Origin: Tyto alba
Lineage: Eukaryota; Chordata; Aves; Strigiformes; Tytonidae
DNA length: 64,000 nucleotides
Assembly: GCF_018691265.1 (NCBI RefSeq)
Contig: NW_024881282.1
Coordinates: 53,513,122-53,577,121, forward strand
Direction: 5' to 3'
This document shows, piece by piece, positions 25,401 to 38,300 of this stretch (position 1 is its first letter; each line of letters begins with the position of its first letter). Under the pieces are notes generated by a model. That model did no database searches. It was not told the DNA's origin and saw nothing but the letters and a program-made list of their open reading frames with translations. The position numbers were made by a program, and so were the translations under genes.

Positions 25401-25585
25401 TCGGCAGGAACACGCGTGAGCTCCTTGGAGAGGCGGCCGGTTCCGCACTGATGGCAGCGTGCGGGCGCGCGGGGCTGGGGACCCGCACAGCTTGGGACAC
25501 ACGTGCCATCGCCACAGGGCTGGGACCGCGAGAGAAACTCGGCCCTACGAACAGGCTGATCTTTGGGGGATCAGCAGAGAAACCG
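25401..25585. promoter_or_regulatory. CpG-rich patch, possible internal promoter
   Basis: By hand count there are 19 CpG sites in 185 bp, including gcgggcgcgcgggg and gaggcggccgg, against almost none in the flanking intron. GC content is well above the window average. CpG clusters of this kind in vertebrates often mark unmethylated promoters. The coding start of SRGAP1 exon 1 is not here: no frame resembling its N-terminal FKKDKEIIAEY peptide is present on the minus strand. A promoter for an alternative SRGAP1 first exon or for an intronic noncoding RNA is possible but not shown. No TATA box or initiator stands out. Confidence 0.4.
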
Positions 25586-28272
25586 CTCTGAAATGAACAG
25601 ACCACCGCTGGTCAGGTGGGGTGGTTTGACTGCTCCTGAAGTGCTCTATCTGTTCTGCAAGTGAAATCAAACTACAAGGGATCGTTTTTCTGGGTGACAG
25701 TCAATTCTTTTGCTCTTCACAGACAACCTGCTGGCAGGTTTTATCTTTCCATATGTATAACACTTACCTGTTTTGCTTTTATTTCATGTCACCTGGAACT
25801 TAAAAAAAAAAAAAAAATCTTATTTTTGTAGAAATTCTCTACCAGTGAATTCGCTATTTTAATGAAGAACTCACAATGTTTGCTTTTTAAGTATTCTATT
25901 TTCTCCTTGGTTTGTGTTTTGTTACTTTCTTTTAAAGCCAGAAGAGACTTGAGGACAATAGTTACAAAGTTTCCTACAGCTCAGAGCACTGTTTACTGAG
26001 CTAATTCCACGTGCAATTAAGTAAGCAGTATCACATGAACCATCACCAAGCCTCTGCCCATGGAAAATGACCATGGGAGTGCGAAGTCATCAAGAAATGT
26101 ATCTTAATAAGCATTCCCCCAAACAGTCTGATTTCAATTAAACTTCCAGGCCCACTTCTGGGGGTATTTCTGGGCCCACAGCCCTGAGCTTCTCAGCTAC
26201 GAGATGCAGTGGCCAACTGGCCATAGAGTCTCCTTTCGAGGTGGTGTGGACTGCTGCCCTCCTCTGAGACAAGTGATGTACCCATCAGTCTACATCAACA
26301 AATGGCAAGAAATGGAGAAGAAAAGGAACAGCAGCAGTAGTCTTAAAGTTGATAGTAAAATCAATGCTGGATGTACACAAGTTTACAGACCCTGAGATCA
26401 CCATCGTTGACTTCGTACTAAAACGCAGGCAAGCTTGTTAAACAAACAAACCCATTCTTGCCATGGAGGAGTTTGGGATAATCTTCGGTTTCCCACATGC
26501 AACTGTATTTAGTCACTGCTATATCAGTTTTCACAATTTCCTCTGTAAGCAGCAGCAAGAAGGAGGAAATTATAAGGCAGACGGAAGATGCTGTAGTCCT
26601 TTCCTTTCCCATTTTAATTTGAAGTTTAGAGATAGCATTCTGAGTGTGCAAGAGCTGCTGAAGCACTAGGGAGCCTTGAGCTTATTTATCTCAATATGGC
26701 AGATTTAGGTCCACTTTTTTCACTCCTCCCTAACACTCAGAAATGATTGTAATGTTTTTATTAATTCATTACTCCTCTAGTTAAATTTAGATGGTAAAAA
26801 ATATCTAAAACTGACTTCAGACTTCCATAAGCACTATGATTTCTCAGAATAATATCCAAGTGCCAGCTAGAAAATAAGATCTCTAGTAAAAGCAAGTTCC
26901 CAGTTACCGTGGAAATAACTGAAGGCAACTCCACTCCTTCAGCACCCTTACTTTAGATGCTCTTCTGCTCTGGGTTTCCCCAAACTCTGTAAGTTTATTT
27001 TCTTGAAAGATGTAACATGACAATTCAAAGAACATTTCACATCATTCTGCCCTAGGCGAGATTAAGTAGAAACAAGAAGTCAACTACTAGGTGCTGCTCC
27101 AGTACTTCAGCAAGCAGTGTATATATGTTCTCGCTATAGAGTCTCTGCACTAAGCACAAAATATTTGGTAGCTGCAGCACCTGCTTTCAGAAGGTTCTTC
27201 TAAAGTTTCTTCAAAGTGCAGAACACCATATAAAGGCAAGTATGCAGCAGCAAAAAAAAATCAGTTTGTCAGGAGCTGAACAGTAATGAAAACCTAATGA
27301 AGTCAATCAGCTTCTTTACTTGTAAGCTGGGTGAAGCCAGGTTAAATCCGTGCCCTGGCTGCTGCATGGCTGAGGACGGGGCTGACTCTGGGCAGTGCAG
27401 CAGACACTGCATCACCCATCTGCTGATGCCTCCCTGAAATGACCCCAGGCTTGGTGCTGGCACATATTCTTTACCTCCGGAGAAGCAGAAACCTCCCTAC
27501 CACAGACGTGAGCACCATTTCATTTTACTAAGCTCTGCCACAATAAAACCCTTCCGTCTTAATATCTCAGGTGGACAGCTGACGAGTGAAAATGTCTGAA
27601 GGCTTTTTGTACAAATTAAATGTTGAGAGATGTGTCTTTTCTTGACAAAAAATAAATTATTCTGAACCTTCGGCAGGTGACATAGCTGTTAAAATGAGAG
27701 TTATGCTGGTAGCAGTGCAGGGCAGGAACTCCTGAGCAGCAGGACAAGTGGGGAAGCCATGAAATCTGCACATCAATCAGATACAGCCTCTCCTGAATGT
27801 TGATGACTATCACTCCGATAAGACTCAGGAATTAATAACTAGAGAAAATTCCCTCCCTACATCCTGTGAAAATGATTCTCCGTTCATAGCACATCTTAAA
27901 GAGGTCAGTAAAACATTTTTAGTACGACGCACACTCCACTGCATGCCATAAATAAGAGCACGCATTTGACCCAGCCATGACTTTCAGTCACAGCTTTTTA
28001 AGTCCCAAGGTGAAGTCAGAGTCCAGTTAAGAACAAAAAGGAAACTGCAATTTGTGCTTTGTGTGCCAGGATTTTACCCACATCCCTTTTCAGCCCAACC
28101 TCCCTAGCATGCAGCAAGATAATTTCACTATTGCTCATTTATCTTTGACACATTTAACTCCTAAAAAATGCAGATCTAACATATTGAGCACTTCTGTGTT
28201 TTTCTTCTAAAACAACTTTGTATTTTTTCACTGCGACAGATCCACGATGCTCCTTTTCTTCACCGAGACAAG

Positions 28273-28318
28273 CAACTATGCCACTGTGCTGACTTCAACT
28301 ATGACACTGTGCTGACTT
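28273..28318. repeat. Near-perfect 23-bp direct repeat (two copies)
   Basis: The unit caactatgccactgtgctga plus ctt (28273-28295) is followed directly by the same unit with one change (c to a; 28296-28318). It sits about 100 bp to the left of the CpG-rich patch at 28.42 kb. No function is apparent. Confidence 0.9.
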
Positions 28319-28417
28319 TAAAACTTTATGTCCACATCCCATGCTAATTACTCACCTGAGTACATCCCTGTAGCTGCATAAGGTCCTGTCTGCTCTAGTC
28401 AATCAAGTGGGGCAAAG

Positions 28418-28600
28418 ACGCTGTCGTGGGCAACAGGCCAGAGCTGCACAGTCTGGTTTAGCTGCTGGCTCACTTCTGGGCACAGCGTGAGCCCCTGCCC
28501 GTGAGCACCCTCCTCACCGGCACCGGCTGCGCAGGACTCGGGGGACAGCACAGGCCGGGAACTGTCCCCGTCACCCTGCATCGGGGAGGTGTCCCCGTGG
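28418..28600. promoter_or_regulatory. Second CpG-rich patch
   Basis: About 13 CpG sites occur in roughly 180 bp (ccggcaccggctgcgcagg, ctgtccccgtcaccc, ggtgtccccgtgg), standing out from AT-rich surroundings. The recurring tgtccccgt words suggest a degenerate internal repeat. It may be a regulatory element, an old GC-rich repeat, or a local result of GC-biased gene conversion. No exon is recognised in it. Confidence 0.25.
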
Positions 28601-29989
28601 CAGTGGGCGACTGGAGCTCCTCCCTCACCCACTCAGTGCTGAGTGAAGGATGGTATCTACCACCCAATAAATCTTTGAGCTAAATCGTATCACCATGCTT
28701 CATACTCTGTGTACAGATTTATCTGTACAAATGCAAGCCTTGCTGAGGATTATGTCTGCCAGACCAGACAGACCTTGATCTCCATCACTTTTCAGAAGAG
28801 ATGTGGCCTGAGTCTGCAAAAGGAAAGTCTGTGTGTGATTACTGGTCCTCTGAGCATGACTGTATTATCCAAAAATACCTTCCAGTGTCTTGCCTCAATT
28901 TCACATAGCAAGTAATACTGAATTTGACTCAACAGATGATTTAAGAAACATTACAACATCGCATTCTGGCAGTGAAAAAAAAAGTTTTGTATGATAAATT
29001 TTGAGCAGAAAAAGTTAGTATTTTTAGTAATTAAACAAAACTATAACCACTTTCATGATGGGAGAACTACTTCTGTCTGTGGGAATCTTAAAAAAATGTA
29101 AAATAATAACCACCATATTGGTTGACTATAACCATCAAACAAATAGTAGGAACAGACAGGTATTTTTATATGTCACTGAACTAGTAAGGTGATATAAATT
29201 CTGCCAAGCTTTAAATACATTTATCTATGTACTGCTCTGATTTGGTAAAAGATATAATTTCTAAGTGAGAAAATACAATGCCTACCTCAAAGGTTTTTTG
29301 AAAAGTTTGAACTCAATTTCTCAGAGTCCCAAATTCCACTAACAGCAGCTAGGAAAAAACAAATCCTTCAGTGTCACAGAGCAGATTCTTTCTTCCATCT
29401 TCCTGCTATGGGGAAGTATAAATTGGATTGTGGAATACATTTAATTAAATTTATCCTCAGTTGTTACAATAGGAGGAGAAGAAGCTTCCCCTGAGGTTCC
29501 TGCTAATGGGAATAGGAAAAAAAAAAATACCCACTGTGACACTTTTTGTAGGTAACCATTGCTCACTCTCTCAACAGATGAAGAATTCTATCTGCTAGTA
29601 AGTGAACTTTGGGCTAAAAACATCTGCATATTTCCAGCTCCCCTGGAAACAATCTTCAATCTGTTAGAAGTTTAAAAAAAATGGAAAAAAAAAAATCACT
29701 CACTTTTTTTTAATGAGATGAAATATCAGAACAAGCAAAATTTAAAGTTGATTTGTAGAACCCACTATCTGCATCATCTTCCTGCATTAATTCACTGGTT
29801 TGTCTATTCTGCAAATGTCTCTCTCTGAGAGACATATGGGTGGTTAGGGTTTCCAGCAGGGCTCTGATGACTGCTTTGTGGAAGACACCAAGAACAGCTG
29901 TAGGAAACAGATGTGACACTTAAGGCACTTTCAGTGAAAGGCCAAGGGATGAATCCTTCATGTGCTATTTAGTTCAGGATCCCTTTATC

Positions 29990-30093
29990 AAAAAAAAAAA
30001 CCCCAAAAAAAAACCCCACAAAAAAAACCAACACAAGAAACAACAACAAAAAAAAACAACAACCAAAAAAAAAACCCAAACCCAACAAAAAGG
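29990..30093. repeat. A/C-rich low-complexity block
   Basis: A runs alternate with CC, CCC and CCCC (aaaaccccaaaaaaaaacccc type), continuing with caacaacaa words. No fixed repeat period is visible, so this is low-complexity sequence rather than a clean microsatellite. The long Lys-rich and Phe-rich frames across it are artefacts of its composition. Confidence 0.88.
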
Positions 30094-30702
30094 CTGTAAC
30101 AAACTTGGAAGTAGACATTCTTGTAGGAAAAGCCCTGCTGGAGTGAGTAAAGGAAAAGGGTTGCAACGGGCAGTGCAAGAGCAGTAACTTTGAGACCCTT
30201 TCTGGTGTTAAACTGAAATTGAACCTGAGCCACTTAATTTTTATATGTATAAGTGCCAGGTCTGAGAAGCACATCAACAGCCACAGCAGCTGGATGGCAA
30301 AGTGGTAACCTGAAGAAATAGCTATTCATTATTCTGAAAAAAACCCCATAGTTTGGCAATTCACAGAAAGTGGTCCACAACTTGGTGAAGAAATCCAAGG
30401 TATGACACCTATGATGAATAAACCTCCATTTTGTAAGAGGCCCATCCTCCAGACATGAGCAAAACCAGGGGAACTTCTGGAAAGAATAAATGCAGTAAAC
30501 ATGGATACCAACTGGGGGAAAAAGCAAGGGTACTCAGAAGGACAAACCAGACATGCCAGCAAGTGATACAAGTCTCACAGGCTTCTGACAATTTGCCAAA
30601 GGAGCTTTTATCCTCAGTAAATTATGACAGGAATACTCTAAATATTTCTGATACTGGTTTTACAACAGTGCTAAATTTCCAAATGCTTACCTTAGTCCTG
30701 CT

Positions 30703-30705
30703 CTC

Positions 30706-30737
<32 letters not shown>
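30703..30737. repeat. T run joined to A run
   Basis: A run of about 20 T is followed directly by a run of about 14 A. It forms a simple palindromic T/A tract that could fold back but is best read as low-complexity sequence. A smaller copy of the same arrangement lies at about 35416-35437. Confidence 0.85.
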
Positions 30738-33700
30738 CAAATATGAGCTAGAATCAGTCAGGAGTACTGGGAAAAGAGATGAAACAAGAGGATTAACTAA
30801 GGACCAAAAAGTCAGGAGGTGTGGGCAGTACATACCCACTCAGTGTGGATGAACCCAAGGATGCAGTGGCCAAACTGCTGACAAAAACATGTCCCCCCCT
30901 TCCTGAAAGGGGCTGCTGTGACCAAAAGGCTGGAGAGGATCTCCTGGAAAGGGGCGGGGGGAGCAGAAAGGCCAGGCACATGTCCTAGGCAAGCAAATCA
31001 CTTCTGCATCAAGTAAGTTTCTGAAGCTCTCATCAGAAAGACTTATAAAAAGAAAAGTAAGTAGAGAGATAAGGAGAAACCACAGCAGTTCCTGGAAAAG
31101 AAAACTGTACAGTGGCAAGCTACTAGAGTTACCCGAGCCTATCAACAGATAATAGATAACTTAAACCCAGCTGACCTTCAGCTTCAAGTTACCTGAAGCC
31201 CTTAGCCTCAAATTATTCTATTCCCGTTCCATTTAAAAATCTATCAACAAACCTTAGAGGGCAACAACAAAAAAAAAAAATAGATAACCCGGATAAAAAG
31301 AAGTTAATCTTTTCAGTTTCTGCAAAACCTGCATTTTGGCTGCAGCTTCCTTCTTGCACCTAGTCTGTCATAGTACAGTGAGAGTGTTTACTAAAGGATC
31401 AGTCCTGTCCTCTCTACCTGGATATACATTTTCACCTTAGTGTTAATCTATTGCTTTACCACATTGCTGGTAATTTGTCATAATCCAGCCATGTAGAAAT
31501 CACAAAGAAATAAAGACTACATTTGCATGAAGTTCAAGTCGTCCTAGTCAACGCCATACATGCACCACAGACATCTGCCAAGTCTAAAACTATAGATCCA
31601 AACTGGGCATTACCTGGAAGACCTCCTCTGCGGCTTCTCTATCGAAAAACCATCACTTCGCAACTACCTGCACCTTCCTCAGGACAGTCATCTATAACCC
31701 AGCTTCTACTTCCAAATTACCGTATGCTCACACAGTGCTGAACAAAGTGCCAAACCCAGATGTGACTGCAGGCAGCAACACAATGCACATCAAACACTAA
31801 TGGTAAAGCCATGGTGGTCTGTAGTTGACTCACCACTATACACGTGGCATAACCTGTTTGTGAGCATGTGCACAAACACAGTTCAGAAAGGTACAAGACT
31901 ATTACTGTAAATTTTGTTCCACCTTTGCACAGGGCTAGAAACTGTATGATCATGGTGTTCTACACTGTATTTCTAAAAAACACTCTCATACTACAAATAG
32001 CAAGGTCCAAATGTCTAAAGTCCAAAGACAAGTTACAAATTCTAAACCAAGTAGTCTTATCAAAAAGTTTGGAGATATATTTTTACTTGTTTACACATAC
32101 TTTCAGGTTATGAGGAACAAGAGTAAGATAGCCAGAAGATGCTGAGGAAGGTTTTGAATATAATTTGCTTTTATCTACTTTGAAGGAACAAACTGCCGAT
32201 AGAAGGAAAAAAATGAACTCTTTATCTAGAATGGAAAGCAAAGACATTAAGTTCCTAGATAGTAATTAAGCGTCCTTCAAGTCAAGTCTTTTGACATGCT
32301 GTTGCAGGTAACGGTTCTTTCCTCGTCTGTAAAACCCAGTTTCATCCCAAATTATCATTGGTTTCAACCCATGAGAAAACAAATTAACTTCATGCATGAA
32401 GAAAGGGTGGTCACAAAACTCAACAGAACTGTAACACCCAGATCCTGTTGCAGATGAGCGCAGCCAAGCTTACCAGGAATGTCCTCTCCCTACCTCTAAA
32501 CAACAGTAAATTTGATTGGAGAACAATCACCCTGAAACTGTTTGCAAATATAACTGAAATCTTCTGAGAAGTAACAACTAGACTTTTTTTTTTTTTTCCT
32601 CTAGAGCCAGATTTACAAAATTGAGACAGGAGCTGGCAAAAGCCTCTCTTGCTCTAGGAGGTCACAGCTCATGGCACCCAGCCAGGCTGCTGAGCTCAGC
32701 CTCCCCCCTCCCACCCAGCTGAGCAAGCTTTTCCCACTTGCCATAGAAAGAGTCCTCTAACCACACAGGTATACGGCACCCTTGAAGGAGAGATTCAGAC
32801 CAGAAAAGCCAGTAGCTCAAACAGAAAAAGCTGGTTGTAAGCCAGCTCGCTGGGAAAAAGTTTTCCAGCAGACCTACAAGCAGTTCACACTTGAGCCAAG
32901 CAAGCTGCTTAAGTTCCTCAGAGTGGGTGGAAAAGCCACCCAGAACTAAGGTAGTCCCTGACTGAGGCAATGTGGGGAGACCTATCTCATGTCCTTTGAG
33001 TGAGAAGCACATCTGCAACAGTTTAACTCTTTGGAATATTTCTTTCCTGAATCACCATTACATATAGATGTAAAAACTGCATTTTGTTAGAAACGTACCA
33101 GATTTCAGTTCCAGGGTAGGACACATACAACTTTGAAAAAGGATCCTTCCCCTCAGAAAACCTCGCCATTGCCATCCTATCAAGGGTGCTGTTCACCTCG
33201 ACCTGCCTCCATCTTTCAGGTGTTTTTCTGGGAACGCTGAACCTGACAGCCAGTCTCCTCCCAGGCGCTGACTGCACGGGGCTCACTCCCACCGACAGTA
33301 CCATTGCCAGTGCTGCAGATCCACAGGGTTTGTGGAAAAAAGGAAAGACACTTTCAAAGCATATCTCAACCCATGAGGATGCAGTGACAATGTAGGCAGA
33401 GGTGTTTAAAAAAAAAAAAAAATCTAAACAAATCAAGAAAGCCCTTAAATATTCCTATCCAACAGAGGAGAACAAATATATTCCAGTTCTAAAGCACCTA
33501 ATGATTTAAATTATAACTTCCCTCCTCTGCAAAATTTCAGTCTTTTGATTTATTAAGAGCTTGCAATTACGATGCAAACAAAAGTTAAAAACATTCAAAT
33601 TTCCTGAAGGAGGGGAAATTCTGATTATCTTTTTTTTAATTTGTTATTAGTCAGTAAGTTTTAGACAGAAATGTTATAATTTAAGCCTCCAAGTAAAAAG

Positions 33701-35266
33701 ACCTAAACAACTGCTGTCAAATGAAATTTAAAGGAAGAAATAAAAGCTTTCAGTGACATAACAACAGCAGATCCAGGAGAAGCAGCAACTTTGCAGAGGC
33801 TGCATCTGGCAGGGGGATACCTGACAAACCTGTCAGCATTCTCACAAGTCCCAGACTTTTTCTAATTTGCACCTTCAGATCTATGCATTTTTCCACTGAA
33901 ATATAATAAGAAAAAGTGCTGTCCTTGTTCCTTGTGCTGTCACTCAGCATATACTCCATCAGCTCAGTGCTGTGGCGTGTCTCAGATACTCGGTGTTACT
34001 AGAAACCTGCACTCGTTCACATCTTAGCTATGCAAGAGAACACACCGTCTGACCGGCCGCTGCGTGTATAACGCTAAATGTATCTGCCTCTGCTGTGGGC
34101 TGGATTCACCACCACCTACGTTCTCCCTCTGAACTCCTCTGTGCACGGATGACTTCAGGATGGTGGTCCCAAGCAAATGAATCTAAAACTGCCTTGGTAT
34201 CAGTTTCAGGTCTCCTTTCAGAAATGGGGTTTTGGATGCCTTCCTTGTATTCCCCTTGCCCTAGACAGACATCCCAACATCTGCTGCCATTGCTCAAGAG
34301 CCTCTGTCGATGCTCTCTGAATGGGGAGAGAGGGATAGCAAGAACCTTAAGTGCTTGGGGGTAAAAGGAAATCCTTTCATTATCTTTTACACAGGCACTA
34401 CACAGATATGTAAAACACACTGATTTGCAGGATGTTCCTCTCATTTTACCACGATGTTTTACTTAGCAAGCATATGCTCCCTCTGTATTCCCCATATGTT
34501 TCGTTTTTTTTTAAAAATAAATTTGGAGGAGCAGAATCATTTGCTCCATTGCAGGCTGCTTATATGCGAAACATTTGGAGAGCAGAAGAGGGTAGAGGAA
34601 TCTGCTTGATGAATACATGAGATTTTTAATATTTTAGTTCAAAAACTCTTCTGCAAAAATACAGAACAAGGTTTTGTGACGTTAAGGACATTCCTTATTA
34701 AAGCCTGTAGACATAAACATCTGAATAGGGGCGTACAACTTAACAAAAACTATAGTAAAGGTCAGGTCAACTGACAAAGCTGCACCTTTCCTGCATAAAA
34801 AGACATAATATCGCACCCTCTTCAATACGAGACATCTTTTGTTACAATCTGGTCAAGGAAGCCATTTACAGCTCACAGCAGCAGCTGTATTGATCAAATG
34901 AATGGATGTGCAGTTGTGCTCGTTCTTGTGCGGTACATAATGGTGACCTTTCTATCAACCATGTCCATCTAAGTCTCAAACCACTGTTTGACAAATGCTG
35001 CACATACAGGAAAAATGTGTTTTTCATGCGGCATTAAGTATCCCATGCCAGAACCCATGCAGGCAAGACAGAAGATGCCTGGCTGACTGTGAAGACAGCA
35101 CAAACATAACACCTGGGAAATAGGGATTTTATTCTCAGCCTTCACTAAATTCTCATGTAATCTAGGGACTAGGTGGTTTACTTTCCTTTCTTCTGTGACT
35201 GAATTTGCAGTGGTCATATAACTTATTAATCCTTTTCAAGATTTTTTTTTTGTGCTCTCAATTTTT

Positions 35267-35311
35267 AAAATTAAAAAAAAAAAAAAGAAAAAAAAAAGAA
35301 AAAAAGAAGAA
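35267..35311. repeat. A-rich tract
   Basis: A-rich tract interrupted by single G or GAAG words, following tttttaaaatt. Low-complexity intron sequence. Confidence 0.85.
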
Positions 35312-38300
35312 ATTGGTTGTTTGGTGTTTTTTAATAAGGGGAAGGGCACTTCAATACGAAGTTGGATTCTTATAAAGAACCTAAACCAGGCAACCATGTA
35401 CTTTCATGTTGCTGTTTTTTTTTTTTTTAAAAAAAAGCACTTTTAAATGAAGGAGTATTATCTCAAGACGAAGCTGTCTACGAGTGGTCATTGTGAATAA
35501 AAGCAAAAAACTTCAGTTTGACGGGACTGTATTTGGCCATGCTTTCTCTACCATGGGCCACTTATCACTGCCTAAAATCCAGCTGACCTCAGACAACAGC
35601 CGGGAGGGTAAACTCAAGCTCTGACATTCAGACAAAGCAACGGAGAGGGAGGATGAATCCACCTGTGTTCTGAAAGCAAGACCTAAGCAATTCTTTGAGG
35701 AAAAAGGAAATCCAGCAGAACAAAAACCCAGCAGGCATCTTACCTACCACATATACTAACAAAAACAGAATGGTTAGTAACATTCTATCAAATTTGGTGT
35801 TATGAGAGACAGGAAACCTTATTGCCTATATTTGCACTCGCTGTCAAACAACAATCTCCATCTGACTCTGCCCTTTGCACGCTGCAGAGGTACAACTTAA
35901 GCTGACCTAAACTGGACCTAGAGCAGTGCATCTGCACTAACATGTGTTATGCCTATTCAGGGTGTTGATCTCACTAAAAATTAACAAGGTAAAAGAGATT
36001 ATCCTTCATATCAGCTCTCACTGCAACCACACCTTTGCCAGTGTGAGAGGAAGAAGGCAATAAATAACACGTCACAGGGGCTGAGGCAGCTACTGAAACC
36101 CAGACTGGCCATGGGATCTAAAGTACAGATGGACTGAAGCTTCAATTGATCTCTGTTAGCTGATTAGCTGTGGGCCGCTGAGGAAATATATGGTTCCACC
36201 TTTCTGCCTCTCCCTGGTTGTTCACCCCACCTCTTTCCTTCTAGCCCCTTCAGAGACAAGATGCATGTGGCCCCATGATCTGTCAGATCAAGGCCTCAAT
36301 CCAACCCCAAAAAACAAAGTGCATGAGGGAACTGAGGGTAAGGTTTGTTTTCCATCCACAGTAGTTCCCTTATAATAGGGTTACATTATCACTCTGGCCT
36401 AGAAGAGCTCATCTTCCAGCCTGCTTCTATTTCAGCCACCGATTCAGAGCAGTAGCCAAATGCCATGTGCTAGTCTGCTCCCTGCGAGAACTGCTCCTCT
36501 CTCCACTGCTGACAGAGGGAACCCAGAGAAGCCAGACACTTTCCAAAAAGACTTGATGACTATAAACCACTAGTCTCCTTATAATCCATTTTTGCATCAG
36601 CGAACAGATCTGTAGCATCTGAAATGGCCAGCAGCAGCCCCCCATGCCAGTCAGTCACAGAGAGGCAGAAAGAGCAACTGCACACTGGTGCGGCAGCACA
36701 CAGACCAAAAAAAAAAAAAAAAAATCACTGAAATTATTCAGATGTGCACATTTCAGAAAAAAAGGCTCGAGAAAAGCCCTGTTTGCCCTGCACAATACAT
36801 TGTCATCTAATCGCGTGCTCTACCATTTCTCACTGTGCCTGGCACAGGCACTGTCTTATCTGTCAGCTGTGCGTTAGGCACCCCGGTGAAGTACTTGCAA
36901 GGATACATTTCCCTAAAAATGATGCTCCAATGCCCTGGCAAGAGTAATGGCACTAATGTCAAGGGCTCACTGTCTTTCAGTCCAAATCCTACAGCATGGG
37001 GGCGATTTCTATTACTGTCAGCTATGAAGTACAATAGATATTGTCAAGCACTTGAGTAAAAATGCATGCGTAAAGCATTAACAAGAAGGATGATCTATCT
37101 TCCTCCTTGATAAATGACTCTCTTGCCCAAAGCCTGCAGCAGACACAACCACATATTTCACCTCGTTTCCTGTGGAAGCATTTCCTTTTGGTTTTGCGGA
37201 TCAGACCATGATTTAACGTGTCCACCTCACTACTGGGTTTGCAGTGGTACAGAGCAGCAATACACACGGTGCTGTGCCTCAGGAAGGCAAGCACCCCTGT
37301 TAGATATCTAAGATAGATATAGTGGTACCCTGTGTTCGGGAACCTAATTAGCCCTCATTTAGTCAACTATGAAAGTAGTCCTCTTGCAGGGAATTCAGAG
37401 CAGGTACAAGGCCCAGAGTAAATACCCCCTCCACCACCTTTGTGCAGGTCATCGGTCCCAAGGGTCCTGGACACCTGTGATGAGGGACAAGTCAACCAGT
37501 GATGAGAGTACATGGGAACGTAAAGCAACTGAATCATGGAGGAAACCGAGGAGGAAACGATCTGTCAAATAATTGCTTCTCCATGTGTGCATTAAGCCTG
37601 TGGAGTGGAGGTGTCAGGATGTTATTTTCTTGTGAGGAAAAGGAAATACCTTATCCTGTAGGTTTGGTTATTTTTATTGGGGAGGGAGAAAACACCCCCA
37701 TGACAGGAGCTGGCTCTCTGAAATAGTCAGTCTCAGAGAGGTAGGACAGCAATCTGTGGCATTGCCCAGGAATTCTCCCTTTTGTGAAGGGCTGGATACA
37801 ACATTAGCCCATGCAACAGTGCATGAAAGGGACAGATTTGCCAAGCAGGAGCTTGGCCAGGTCACCAGCTGGCTAATACACATATGCTAGACAGGGACAC
37901 ATACTGCTCTTTTCTGAAGGAGCAGAAACATGCCTCCTTGCTGTGTGCCACAGCAGACTGTCTTGAGTCAATCTCTCCTGCACCAGGGGATGCCTTTTGT
38001 AACTACAGCAGCATTTCCCTTATTGCTACTGGTCTTTCCAACTCATTTTTTTCCTGTTAGGAACATAGGATGAAATATATTTGATGTCCCAAGGCAACTG
38101 CTTAAGTAAGAGCTCCACAAAGATGATATCCAGTGCTTATCATGGATCAGAGGCACTTAGTAAGGATCCTTAAGTCCAGGTGTTGGAATGCTAACATGAA
38201 AGAAGTTATGAATGCCTACAAACAGTAGTCAGGAAAGACTGTAGTTATGGCAATTAAATAAGAAACAAAACCAAATATCTCTTTGTTCAAAGGGACTTAA

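Noticed and set aside
25384..25605. Minus-strand frame over the CpG patch as a candidate SRGAP1 exon 1
   Set aside because: It lacks the expected FKKDKEIIAEY peptide and has no donor joining to exon 2 in the right phase.
29960..30277. Lys-rich and Phe-rich frames of 75-102 codons
   Set aside because: They are direct translations of the A/C-rich low-complexity block.
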